Positions 50,525-59,672 of a stretch of 64,000 nucleotides of DNA are shown one piece after another. The stretch's first letter is position 1. Each line of letters opens with the position of its first letter. The stretch is from Betaproteobacteria bacterium (lineage in GTDB: Bacteria; Pseudomonadota; Gammaproteobacteria; Burkholderiales; Burkholderiaceae_C): contig JADJWD010000002.1 in assembly GCA_016716535.1 (NCBI GenBank), forward strand, positions 1-64,000. Reading direction: 5' to 3'. The position numbers and the translations under genes were made by a program. A model generated the notes under the pieces. It saw only the letters and a program-made list of their open reading frames with translations, was not told the origin of the DNA and ran no database searches.

Positions 50525-51504
50525 TCGATGACTCCTTGGAATTCGGTGCGCAGCGTCTGCGCGATCAGTCGTTGCGCGGCGGCGTAGGGGTCGGTCTCGC
50601 GGCCGGTGAGCGTCTGCGCGAGTTCGGGTGCGAACGCGCGTGCGCCGACGGTGAAGCGTTCGAGCAGCAGCGTCTCGGCGGTCTTCTGCAGCCGGAACTC
50701 GGCGACGCGGCGGCGGCGCTCGAGGCCGAGTTCGGAGCCGGTCATCGCCGCGCGATGTGCCGCGATGCGGTCGAGCAGCTCGTCGATGCCGAGGCCCGTG
50801 TACGAGCTGACACCGATCACGGGGATCGCCCAGGCGCGCTTCGGCCCGACGATCGTGCCGAGCGTCAGCATCTGCTTCAGGTCAGTCAGCGTGCGGTTCG
50901 CGTCGTCGCGGTCGCACTTGCTGACGACGTGGATGTCGGCGATTTCGAGCACGCCCGCCTTGATCGCCTGGATCTCGTCGCCGAGACCCGGGGCCGAGAC
51001 GACGATCGTCGTGTCGGAGGCGTGCGCCACTTCGACTTCGTCCTGGCCGACGCCGACGGTTTCGAGAATGACCGTGTGATAGCCCGCCACGTCGAGCAGG
51101 TCGACGGCATCGAGCGCCGCGCGTGCCATGCCGCCGGTGGCGCCGCGCGTGGCCATGCTGCGGATGAAGACGCCGGGGTCGTTGGCGAGTTCGGTCATCC
51201 GGATGCGGTCGCCGAGGATCGCGCCGCCCGAGTACGGGCTCGAAGGGTCGATCGCGACGATGCCGACCTTCTCGCCGCGCGCGCGCAGCGCGGCGGTGAG
51301 CTTGGCGACGAGCGTCGACTTGCCGCTGCCGGGCACGCCGGTCAACCCGATGACGTGCGCGGCGCCGGCGTGGCGATAGACCTCGGCGAGCGTCGGGCGG
51401 GCTTCTTCGACGGCGGCTTCGGCGCGCGAGATCAACCGCCCGAGCGCGCGGGGGTTGCCGGCGCGGAGCTGTGCGAGCAACTGCGGTGATGGCACGTAGC
51501 TCAT
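50521..51504 (-). CDS. MeaB/ArgK-type G-protein chaperone of the acyl-CoA mutase
   Basis: ATG 51504 follows gggag; 327 residues. Motifs of the MeaB family: P-loop GVPGSGKST at 56-64, VAIDPSSPYSGGAILGDRIRM, ETVGVGQDEVEV (G3 region) and SKCD in place of NKxD for guanine recognition. MeaB proteins guard B12 mutases: they gate cofactor loading and help release damaged cobalamin. The gene sits between hclA and hcmA and its stop overlaps the hcmA start by 4 bases, so it serves this mutase. Confidence 0.92.
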   Translation of the reverse strand: MSYVPSPQLLAQLRAGNPRALGRLISRAEAAVEEARPTLAEVYRHAGAAHVIGLTGVPGSGKSTLVAKLTAALRARGEKVGIVAIDPSSPYSGGAILGDRIRMTELANDPGVFIRSMATRGATGGMARAALDAVDLLDVAGYHTVILETVGVGQDEVEVAHASDTTIVVSAPGLGDEIQAIKAGVLEIADIHVVSKCDRDDANRTLTDLKQMLTLGTIVGPKRAWAIPVIGVSSYTGLGIDELLDRIAAHRAAMTGSELGLERRRRVAEFRLQKTAETLLLERFTVGARAFAPELAQTLTGRETDPYAAAQRLIAQTLRTEFQGVIE

Positions 51505-51518
51505 CGGCGCTCCCAATC

Positions 51519-51551
51519 TCCGTTCGCCCTGAGCAGGGGCCTGAGCCCGAG
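51519..51551. repeat. Degenerate REP-like element between the ligase and GTPase genes
   Basis: tccgttcgccctgagcaggg followed by gcctgagcccgagcgg resembles two partial copies of the ccgttcg...ctgagcctg repeat seen intact at 26855-26919. It lies in the 61-base gap inside the HCM operon. Confidence 0.4.
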
Positions 51552-51565
51552 CGGATCTGGGGTGT

Positions 51566-52993
51566 TCATCGCTGCAGATGCTCGTTCAGCGCCCTGAACA
51601 CCTCGCGATCATCGATGACCCGCCGCGCCTTGAAGTCGGTGCGCGCGATCGTGTTCGGCGCGACGAGTTCGACCTTCGCGCGCACGCCGAGCACCGTCTG
51701 CACGCGGCGCGCGGCATCGGCGCGGAAGGCTTCCAGCGCGGTGACGCCGGCGCGATGAATGTCTTCGGCCGGCTCGACGCGCAGCAGCAGCTCGTCCATC
51801 GCCGCCTCGCGGGTGATGACGATGCGGTGCTCGCCGCCGTAGCCGGGCATCTGGTTCAGCGCGGCGTCGATTTCGCTCGGGTAGATGTTCTCGCCGCGCA
51901 CGGTGAACATGTCGTCGATGCGGCCGAAGATGCCCTGCGGCAGCCGCGGGTAGGTGCGCCCGCACGGGTTCTCTTCGTTCGTCCACAGCGTGAGGTCGCC
52001 CGACAGCAGCCGGATCATCGGCTGGCTCGTGCGCTCGAGGTGCGTGTAGACCGGCGTGCCGCGCTCGCCGTACGGCACGCGCCGCATCGTCGCGGGGTCG
52101 CAGACCTCGGTGTAGATGATGTCCTGCCAGCACAGCATGCCCTGGTTGCTCTGCGCGCTGCCGGCGACGTTCATGAACGGCGACATCTCGGCCATCGAGC
52201 CGCAGTCGTAGACCTTGGCGCCGTAGGTCTGCTCGATACGGTCCTTGACGCCGGGCACCGAGGCACCGGGCTCGCCGCTGAAGAAGAGGCACTTCAACCC
52301 GAAGTCGCGCGGGTTCAGCTTCTCTTCGCGCGCCACTTCGGCCAGGTGGATCGCGTAGCTCGGCGTGCCGTAGAAGGCGGCCGGCTTCATCGTGTGCAGC
52401 CACTGCACGAGCCGCGCGCTCATGCCCGGCGCGCCGGCACCGAACGGGAACGCCTTCGCGCGCAGCCGCTCGGCGCCCGCGAGCGCGCCCCAGCTGCCCA
52501 TGTACAGGCTGAAGACCGCGGCGATGCAGATCAGATCGCCCGGGCGCATGCCCATGCCCCACATGATGCGGGCGTGCGCGTTGGCGATCGCGCGCCAGTC
52601 GTCGCGGCCGATGCCGAACGCGGTCGGGCGGCCCGTCGTGCCGCTGGTGCCGTGCACGTGGAAGATCTCGGCGTCGGGCACGCAGACGTAGTCGCCGAAC
52701 GGCGGGTGCGCCGCCTGCGCCGTGCGCAGGTCGGTCTTCTTGACGACCGGCACGCGGGCCTCGAAGTCCTCGAGCGACTTCAGCTGGCTCGGGTGGAAGC
52801 CCGCTTCCTCCCACTTGCGGCGATAAAACGGCGCCTTGTCCCACGCGTAGCGGCACACCTGCTGCAGGCGTTCGAGGATCGCCTTTTCGCGCTCGGCCGC
52901 GGGGATCGTTTCGCGGCGCGGGAACCAGTAGCGGCTGTCGGCCGGCGGCAGGTAGTTCTCGTCGTAGGCGGCGGGGAAGGTCCACTCTTCCAT
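51566..52993 (-). CDS. hclA: 2-hydroxyisobutyrate-CoA ligase (PaaK family)
   Basis: 475 residues, ATG 52993 behind gggag. PaaK-type ANL ligase: P-loop HGTSGTTGRPT at 114-124, GAGAPGMSARLVQWLH, FYGTPSYAIHLAEVA, LFFSGEPGASVPGVKDRIE, YDCGSMAEMSPF, and the C-terminal GRIDDMFTVRGENIYPSEID. In the HCM operons described in Aquincola and Methylibium an enzyme of this type in this position activates 2-hydroxyisobutyrate with ATP and CoA; the gene order here is the same. It lies 18 bases after hcmB. The substrate is inferred from context and family. Confidence 0.88.
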   Translation of the reverse strand: MEEWTFPAAYDENYLPPADSRYWFPRRETIPAAEREKAILERLQQVCRYAWDKAPFYRRKWEEAGFHPSQLKSLEDFEARVPVVKKTDLRTAQAAHPPFGDYVCVPDAEIFHVHGTSGTTGRPTAFGIGRDDWRAIANAHARIMWGMGMRPGDLICIAAVFSLYMGSWGALAGAERLRAKAFPFGAGAPGMSARLVQWLHTMKPAAFYGTPSYAIHLAEVAREEKLNPRDFGLKCLFFSGEPGASVPGVKDRIEQTYGAKVYDCGSMAEMSPFMNVAGSAQSNQGMLCWQDIIYTEVCDPATMRRVPYGERGTPVYTHLERTSQPMIRLLSGDLTLWTNEENPCGRTYPRLPQGIFGRIDDMFTVRGENIYPSEIDAALNQMPGYGGEHRIVITREAAMDELLLRVEPAEDIHRAGVTALEAFRADAARRVQTVLGVRAKVELVAPNTIARTDFKARRVIDDREVFRALNEHLQR

Positions 52994-53011
52994 CGCGTGC
53001 TCCCGGTGCGT

Positions 53012-53422
53012 TCAGCGAGCGCCGCGCGCCGCGACGAGGCTGCGGATCGAATCGATGATGGCCTGCGGCGGCGTGTCCTGCAGCAGCACCTGGCGCACGC
53101 CCATCCGGCGGATCGCCTCGGCGTCTTCGTCGGGCATCACGCCGCCGGCGACGACGATCAGGTCGCCGGCGCCCTTGTCTTCGAGCAGCTTGAAGATCTT
53201 CGGGAAGACGGTGAGCTGCACGCCGGAGAGCAGGCTGACGCCGAGCACGTCGACGTCCTCCTGGATCGCCGTGTTGACAACCTCCTCGGGCGTGCGGTGC
53301 AGGCCGGAGTAGATGACATCCATGCCCGCGTCGCGCAGCGCGCGGGCGACGACCTTCACGCCGCGGTCGTGGCCGTCGAGGCCGACTTTGGCGAGCAGGA
53401 CGCGGATCGGGGTGGAGTCCAT
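53012..53422 (-). CDS. hcmB: 2-hydroxyisobutyryl-CoA mutase, small cobalamin-binding subunit
   Basis: 136 residues, a single Rossmann-like B12-binding domain. The base-off/His-on motif DxHxxG is DGHDRG at 16-21 (His18 replaces the lower axial base), then SLLSG at 63-67 and GG at 93-94 complete the corrinoid site. It pairs with HcmA to form the active coenzyme B12 mutase. It is the first gene of the operon, divergent from the GntR regulator with 115 bases between. Confidence 0.94.
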   Translation of the reverse strand: MDSTPIRVLLAKVGLDGHDRGVKVVARALRDAGMDVIYSGLHRTPEEVVNTAIQEDVDVLGVSLLSGVQLTVFPKIFKLLEDKGAGDLIVVAGGVMPDEDAEAIRRMGVRQVLLQDTPPQAIIDSIRSLVAARGAR

Positions 53423-53477
53423 GGTGCGGTCGTCCGAAGGTTGTGGGCGGAGATGGAGCTTGCAGACAGCGGATTTA

Positions 53478-53519
53478 GCGTATACCGTATTCAGAATGTC
53501 GTACGCAGGGATTTCCCTG
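53478..53519. promoter_or_regulatory. Operator-like dyads in the hcmB-GntR divergent promoter
   Basis: The 115-base gap holds two dyads. One has arms gcgta (53478-53482) and tacgc (53502-53506) and contains gtatac at 53480-53485, the centre typical of FCD-type GntR sites. The other, cagggatttccctg at 53506-53519, is a perfect 14-base palindrome. They would let the GntR protein control both itself and the HCM operon. No cobalamin riboswitch is seen in this gap. Confidence 0.5.
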
Positions 53520-53537
53520 AACGCATAATTCGCCGCC

Positions 53538-54218
53538 GTGACGAACCTCCAGTCGCTGAAGCCGCAGAAGACGCTGGTCGAGCAGGTCTACGAGCGCATC
53601 CTCGACGCCATCTGCGACGGCGCGCTGGCCCCTGGCGACCGTGTCACGCAGGACGAACTCGCGCTGCGCCTGCAGGTGTCGCGCCAGCCGGTCGGCACGG
53701 CGCTCGGGCAGTTGAAGCAGCAGGGCTTCCTCGTCGAGCGCGGCCGGCGCGGGCTGCAGGTGGCGCCGATCGACCCCGCGCGCTTCGACGCGATCTACGA
53801 GTTGCGCTCGGCGCTCGAGCCGCTGGCCGCGTCGCTGGCGGCGAAGCGGGCGACCGCGGCGCAGATCGACGAAGGCCGCGCGCTCATCGCGCACGGCCGG
53901 CAGGTCGTGGCGGCCGGCGACTCGCGGGCGTCGCTGTTGGCCGACGTCGCCTTCCACGAATGGATCTACCGCACCTGCGGCAATGCACTCGTCGTGCAGT
54001 CGATGCAGACGCACTGGCAGCACCTGCGCCGCTCGATGGGCGAAGTGCTGCGCCATCCGGAACTGGCGCGCGTCGTCTGGGACGAGCACGCCGCGGTGCT
54101 CGATGCCATCGCGCGCGGCGATGCGGGCGCGGCGGCCAAGGCGATCGGCGACCACGTGACGACGGCGCACGGGCGGGTCGGGGCGCTGTTGGCGGCGCCT
54201 TCGCGCGACGCGGCTTGA
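53538..54218 (+). CDS. GntR family (FCD/FadR-type) transcriptional regulator
   Basis: 226 residues; GTG start at 53538 (MTNLQSLKPQKTLVEQVYER). N-terminal winged helix: ILDAICDGALAPGDRVTQDE, LALRLQVSRQPVGTALGQLK, GLQVAPI. C-terminal FCD ligand domain: IYELRSALEPLAASLAAKR, DVAFHEWIYRTCGN, RHPELARVVWDEHAAVLDAI and DHVTTAHGR, with Asp/His residues placed to bind a metal and a carboxylate. Divergent from hcmB, so it probably senses 2-hydroxyisobutyrate or a related acid or CoA ester and represses the operon. Confidence 0.9.
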   Translation: MTNLQSLKPQKTLVEQVYERILDAICDGALAPGDRVTQDELALRLQVSRQPVGTALGQLKQQGFLVERGRRGLQVAPIDPARFDAIYELRSALEPLAASLAAKRATAAQIDEGRALIAHGRQVVAAGDSRASLLADVAFHEWIYRTCGNALVVQSMQTHWQHLRRSMGEVLRHPELARVVWDEHAAVLDAIARGDAGAAAKAIGDHVTTAHGRVGALLAAPSRDAA

Positions 54219-54234
54219 ACGCGGCCCTGGGTAT

Positions 54235-54281
54235 CCGTTCGCGCTGAGCCTGTCGAAGCGCCGGTTGCGCTCGCGCAACCG
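54235..54281. repeat. REP-like element with downstream hairpin
   Basis: ccgttcgcgctgagcctgtc followed by gaagcg at 54235-54260 matches the left arm of the repeat at 26855. Right after it, cggttgcg (54262-54269) and cgcaaccg (54274-54281) form an 8-base stem with a 4-base loop. It lies just past the GntR stop and may terminate that gene. Confidence 0.65.
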
Positions 54282-54378
54282 TTCACGCCGCGCGACTCAA
54301 GAACCAGCCGAGCAGGCCGAAGAAGCCTCTACGCACGTCCGGGCCGGTGCCCGGGCGTGTCAACCCCTGGGGCTGCCC

Positions 54379-54654
54379 TTGAAGTCACGTATCGCCCAGA
54401 TCGTCCTGATCCCGAGCTTCGGCTTGCTGGCCGCGCAGGCCTTCGCGCAAGCGAGTGCGCCGGCCGCGCCGGCGGTGAAGCCCGCGGCCACCCCCGCCGT
54501 GCAGACCGCCGCTGCCACCGTGAAGCCGGTTGCCGTCGCCGCGACGCGCATCACCGCCGCCGGCAACGTGCTGATCCTCGCCGACGGCATCGTCGCCAAC
54601 GCCACGACGGCGCAGGTGATGCCGCCCGCGCCGGGCTTCGTCTACGAGCGCTGA
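54379..54654 (+). CDS. Small exported Ala-rich protein, hypothetical
   Basis: About 91 residues from a TTG at 54379 (LKSRIAQIVLIPSFGLLAAQ and AFAQA form a good signal peptide); the only ATG is 38 codons upstream in non-conserved DNA. The mature part is low-complexity (APAAPAVKPAATPAVQTAA) followed by a short hydrophobic stretch NVLILADGIVANATTAQVM. The reading frame and signal peptide are the only support. It could be a small periplasmic protein; no function can be given. Confidence 0.4.
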   Translation: MKSRIAQIVLIPSFGLLAAQAFAQASAPAAPAVKPAATPAVQTAAATVKPVAVAATRITAAGNVLILADGIVANATTAQVMPPAPGFVYER

Positions 54655-54727
54655 AGCACGGCGGCGGCGTACGCGCCGCAGACGTTGAACGCGCCGCCGG
54701 GCCCGTCGCCGAGCCCGGCCGCGCGCC

Positions 54728-55558
54728 TTACTGCTTGAAGCCCTGCACCGTCTCCCAGGCCACTGCCTGGAGATGCTGCGCCACGTCGGCCGGCAGGCCG
54801 GCGGTGTAGGTGTTGCCTACCGGCGACTTCTTGAACAGCGTCGCCATCACCACCGCCGCGCCGAGGTAGGTGCCGGCCAGGCTCGGGTGCCGCTTGTCCG
54901 GCGCGTACAGATTGATGTCGGGCCGTTTCGCGATCGACGCGGCGAACGCCGGGCCCGCGGGCACGACGCGCATCTTGTTCGCGCGGCCGGCCTTCACGTA
55001 TTCGGCGGCGAGCTGGTCGGTCATCTGCGGCGCATCCTGGTAGGCCCAGCTCAGGAAGAGCGCAGGCTCCGCGCCGGCCTTGCGCACCGTCTCGGCGTGC
55101 TTGCTCGCGGTGTCGTGGAACGCCTGTTGCAGCTTCGGGTGTACCGGACACTGGCTGCAATCCATCATCAGCACCATGTCGTAGGCGCGCTGGAAGCTGT
55201 TGAACGCCACGTCGTTCGCCGGCGTGAAGCTGTAGCGCAGCATGCCGGTGCCGGGCTTGAAGTGCGAGCCCATGTCGTGCCAGTCGAGGCCGGCGCCGCT
55301 GACCGTCACCGAGGTCTGGCGGATGCCGCGCACGCCGCCGGCATTGAGCAGGCCGCCGAGGTGGCCGTGCATGCTGTTGTTGAAATAGAAAAAGCTGTTG
55401 CCGACCCATAGCAGCGAGCCAGGCGTTTCGCCTTGCCAGCGCGGCGGGCTCGGTGGCGTGCTGCCGCAGCCGGCCACGGTGACCAATGCGGCGGCCGCTG
55501 CAGCGGCTGCCAGGACGCGCGCCGGGTGCGCGGGCCAAAAGGTTCCCTTCCTCGTCAT
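54728..55558 (-). CDS. SGNH-hydrolase-like lipoprotein
   Basis: ATG 55558 sits 7 bases after aggag. 276 residues with a lipoprotein signal: a hydrophobic Ala-rich stretch and lipobox VAGC with Cys31. The mature part opens LLWVGNSFFYFNNSMHGHLG, where GNS (Ser55) is the block I nucleophile of SGNH/GDSL hydrolases, and block V is DKRHPSLAGTYLGA with a Asp/His pair. Between them DMVLMMDCSQCPVHPKLQQA may hold a disulfide. It is likely an esterase or carbohydrate-active enzyme facing the periplasm. The small cytochrome gene lies 179 bases upstream in the same direction. Confidence 0.8.
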   Translation of the reverse strand: MTRKGTFWPAHPARVLAAAAAAAALVTVAGCGSTPPSPPRWQGETPGSLLWVGNSFFYFNNSMHGHLGGLLNAGGVRGIRQTSVTVSGAGLDWHDMGSHFKPGTGMLRYSFTPANDVAFNSFQRAYDMVLMMDCSQCPVHPKLQQAFHDTASKHAETVRKAGAEPALFLSWAYQDAPQMTDQLAAEYVKAGRANKMRVVPAGPAFAASIAKRPDINLYAPDKRHPSLAGTYLGAAVVMATLFKKSPVGNTYTAGLPADVAQHLQAVAWETVQGFKQ

Positions 55559-55737
55559 GCGAGTACTCCTGCGGTACATGGATGTGTTGTTGCCCTGCGG
55601 GCCCTGTTGATGCAGTCGATCGCGATGAAGCACCGTCGATCGCGGCCCGGGCCGTGGCAGTCTACCGACGAAACGTCGGTGTCTCCGCCCGCCGCCCGCA
55701 CGGGGCGTTCCGCCTGGCGGGTGTGGCGAAGGTGCCG

Positions 55738-56190
55738 CTACTTCGCGGCCTTGATCCTCTGCACCTCTTCCTTGGACAGCTCGCCGGGCTTCTTGACGAC
55801 CCAGGCGCCTTCGCCGACCCACTGCTTGAAGATCTGCAGCTTCTCCTTGCGCTCCGAGGCGCGGCCGAGATGGCGGTACATGCTGCCGGCGGCGCCGTCG
55901 GCGGTGTGGCTGCCGTCGTCGAGCATGCGCATCAAAGCGCCCGCCTGCGGCCCGTTGACGAAGAAGAGAAAACCTTCGTAGGTGTCCATGCGCGGGCCCT
56001 TGCCGTCGAAGTCGACGGTGGGGTCGTCGCGGAACTTGACGAAGCGCTCGTAGGTCGGCGCACTGGCGCCGTGGCAGCGCTCGCACTTGTCTTCCCACAG
56101 CGGCCGGATGTGCTGCGTGTAGGTCACCTCCTGGGCAGACACCGCGGGTCCGAAGACGAGCGGCAGCAAGGCAAGGATCGTGGGCTTCAC
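55738..56190 (-). CDS. Periplasmic cytochrome c-like protein
   Basis: 150 residues from GTG 56190 (gggagagac upstream) with a signal peptide (TILALLPLVFGPAVSAQ). One heme motif, CERCH (C36, C39, H40), in HIRPLWEDKCERCHGASAPT, the form found in planctomycete-type cytochromes and in secreted oxidoreductases. The rest is GKGPRMDTYEGFLFFVNGPQ and a helical basic C-terminus. Electron partner unknown. It precedes the SGNH lipoprotein gene. Confidence 0.8.
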   Translation of the reverse strand: MKPTILALLPLVFGPAVSAQEVTYTQHIRPLWEDKCERCHGASAPTYERFVKFRDDPTVDFDGKGPRMDTYEGFLFFVNGPQAGALMRMLDDGSHTADGAAGSMYRHLGRASERKEKLQIFKQWVGEGAWVVKKPGELSKEEVQRIKAAK

Positions 56191-56331
56191 TGGCGTCTCT
56201 CCCTGGGACAGCGAGCTATCGGACTGCTGCCATCTTTCGATGGCCGGCCTCGGGGTGTCGATGATCCAGGTCAACAACGCGACCCCGGGAAGACCCGCAC
56301 GCGGCGGGCCGCGCGTCATGCGCGATGCCGT

Positions 56332-58029
<1,698 letters not shown>

Positions 58030-58080
58030 CGTGAGAGTATCGGGCACCCCGGACCTGCACCCGGCGAAGCGAGAGCCGCC

Positions 58081-58938
58081 ATGCCCGATGCGAAGCACCC
58101 CCGCCGCACCGTCGCCGAGAAGCGCCGCGAGTTCCGGCGGCTGCACGAGAGCGGTTGCTTCCTGATCCCGAATCCGTGGGACATCGGCAGCGCGCGCTGG
58201 CTGCAAGGGCTCGGCTTCAAGGCACTGGCGACGACGAGTTCGGGCTTCGCCTGGTCGCGCGGGCGGCCCGACAACGGCATCACGCGCGACATGGCGCTTG
58301 CGCACCTGGCGGAGATGGTCGCGGCCACCGACGTGCCGATCAACGCCGACTTCGAAAGCGGCTTCGCCGACAGCGCGGCAGCCGTCGAGGAAAGCGTGCG
58401 CCTGGCGCTCGGCACCGGCATCGCGGGCCTGTCGATCGAAGACTCCACCGGCGACGCGGCCAACCCGTTGATGCAAGTCGACGATGCGGCCGAGCGCATC
58501 CGCGCCGCGCGAAGCGCCATCGACCGCGCCGGCGGCGAGGCGCTGCTCGTCGGCCGCAGCGAAGGCTTCATCGTCGGCCGGCCCGACCTGGCCGAGACGA
58601 TTGCACGCCTGCAAGCCTATGCCGACGCCGGCGCCGACTGCCTCTACGCGCCGGGCATCCGCAGCCGCCACGAGATCACGGCGATCGTCGCGGCCGTCGC
58701 GCCGAAGCCGGTGAACCTGCTCGTCGGCGCGGCCAGCGAATGGACCATGGACACCATCGCCGCGCTCGGCGTGCGCCGCGTCAGCGTCGGCGGCGCGCTC
58801 GCGCGCACCGCGTGGGCCGGCTTCATGCGCGCGGCCAACCTGCTGGCGCGCGAAGGCCGGTTCGACGGCTTCGCCGAGGCGGCGTCGGGGCGCGAACTGG
58901 ATGGGTTCTTCGGCGGCGAAAGCACGCCGCGCGGTTGA
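58081..58938 (+). CDS. Isocitrate lyase / PEP mutase superfamily protein
   Basis: 285 residues. TIM-barrel motifs: GCFLIPNPWDIGSARWLQGL, ALATTSSGFAWSRGRPDN, VPINADFESGFADSA, GIAGLSIEDSTGDAANPL, and AYADAGADCLYAPGI. The catalytic-loop Cys of isocitrate lyase (KKCGH) is absent; the sequence is closest in style to the oxaloacetate decarboxylase or carboxyvinyl-carboxyphosphonate-type members. It acts on a small alpha-keto or hydroxy acid with Mg2+. Upstream of the two-component system but probably separate. Confidence 0.87.
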   Translation: MPDAKHPRRTVAEKRREFRRLHESGCFLIPNPWDIGSARWLQGLGFKALATTSSGFAWSRGRPDNGITRDMALAHLAEMVAATDVPINADFESGFADSAAAVEESVRLALGTGIAGLSIEDSTGDAANPLMQVDDAAERIRAARSAIDRAGGEALLVGRSEGFIVGRPDLAETIARLQAYADAGADCLYAPGIRSRHEITAIVAAVAPKPVNLLVGAASEWTMDTIAALGVRRVSVGGALARTAWAGFMRAANLLAREGRFDGFAEAASGRELDGFFGGESTPRG

Positions 58939-58994
58939 CGTTCAGCGATCCTTCAGCTTCATCGGTGAGGATGGCCGCCGCCCGACGTGCTTCC

Positions 58995-59660
58995 ATGCGC
59001 CTCCTGATCCTCGAAGACGACCCCCAGCTCGGCGACGCGCTCGCCACCGGCCTGCGCCAGCTCGGCCACGCCGTCGACTGGTTCGGCGACGGCGGTGAGG
59101 CCGACGCGGCGATCGAGCGCGCGCCCTACGACGCCGTCGTCCTCGACCTCGGCCTGCCGGGCACCGACGGCATGGTGTGGCTCGGCCGCTGGCGCGCGCG
59201 CGGGCTGGCGCTGCCGGTGCTGATCCTCACCGCGCGCGACGTCGTCGACCAGCGCATCGCCGGCCTCGATGCCGGCGCCGACGACTACCTGATCAAGCCG
59301 ATCTCGATCGACGAGCTGGCCGCGCGCCTGCGCGCGATGCTGCGCCGGGCCACCGGTCGCGCGCAGCCCGAGTGGACCCACGGCGCGCTCGCCTACGACC
59401 CGGCGAGCAAGCGGGTGCTCTGGCAGGGCCGTGCGGTCGAGCTGACGGCGCGCGAGCTGGCGCTGCTCGAAGCGCTGCTCAAGCACCCGCAGCGCGTGCT
59501 GTCCAAGGCGCAGCTGCAGGAGCAGCTGTACGACTGGAGCGGCAACGAGCCCGAGAGCAACGCCCTCGAGGTGCACGTGCACCACCTGCGGCGCAAGATC
59601 GACCCGGGCATCGTGCGCACCGTGCGCGGCGTCGGCTATGCGCTCGGCGCGCCGCAGTAA
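58995..59660 (+). CDS. OmpR/PhoB-family response regulator
   Basis: 221 residues from ATG 58995. Receiver domain: acidic pair E7-D8, phospho-acceptor Asp51 in VVLDLGLPG, Thr79 in LILTARD, Lys101 in YLIKP. The C-terminal winged helix has LTARELALLEALLKHPQRVL and NALEVHVHHLRRKI, as in the QseB/TctD group. The histidine kinase gene starts 12 bases downstream, so they form one system. Target genes unknown; the HDO operon next door is a candidate. Confidence 0.94.
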   Translation: MRLLILEDDPQLGDALATGLRQLGHAVDWFGDGGEADAAIERAPYDAVVLDLGLPGTDGMVWLGRWRARGLALPVLILTARDVVDQRIAGLDAGADDYLIKPISIDELAARLRAMLRRATGRAQPEWTHGALAYDPASKRVLWQGRAVELTARELALLEALLKHPQRVLSKAQLQEQLYDWSGNEPESNALEVHVHHLRRKIDPGIVRTVRGVGYALGAPQ

Positions 59661-59672
59661 GGGGCTGATGCC

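Noticed and set aside
53423..53537. Cobalamin riboswitch upstream of hcmB
   Set aside because: The gap is only 115 bases and no B12-box-like or branched structure could be recognised.
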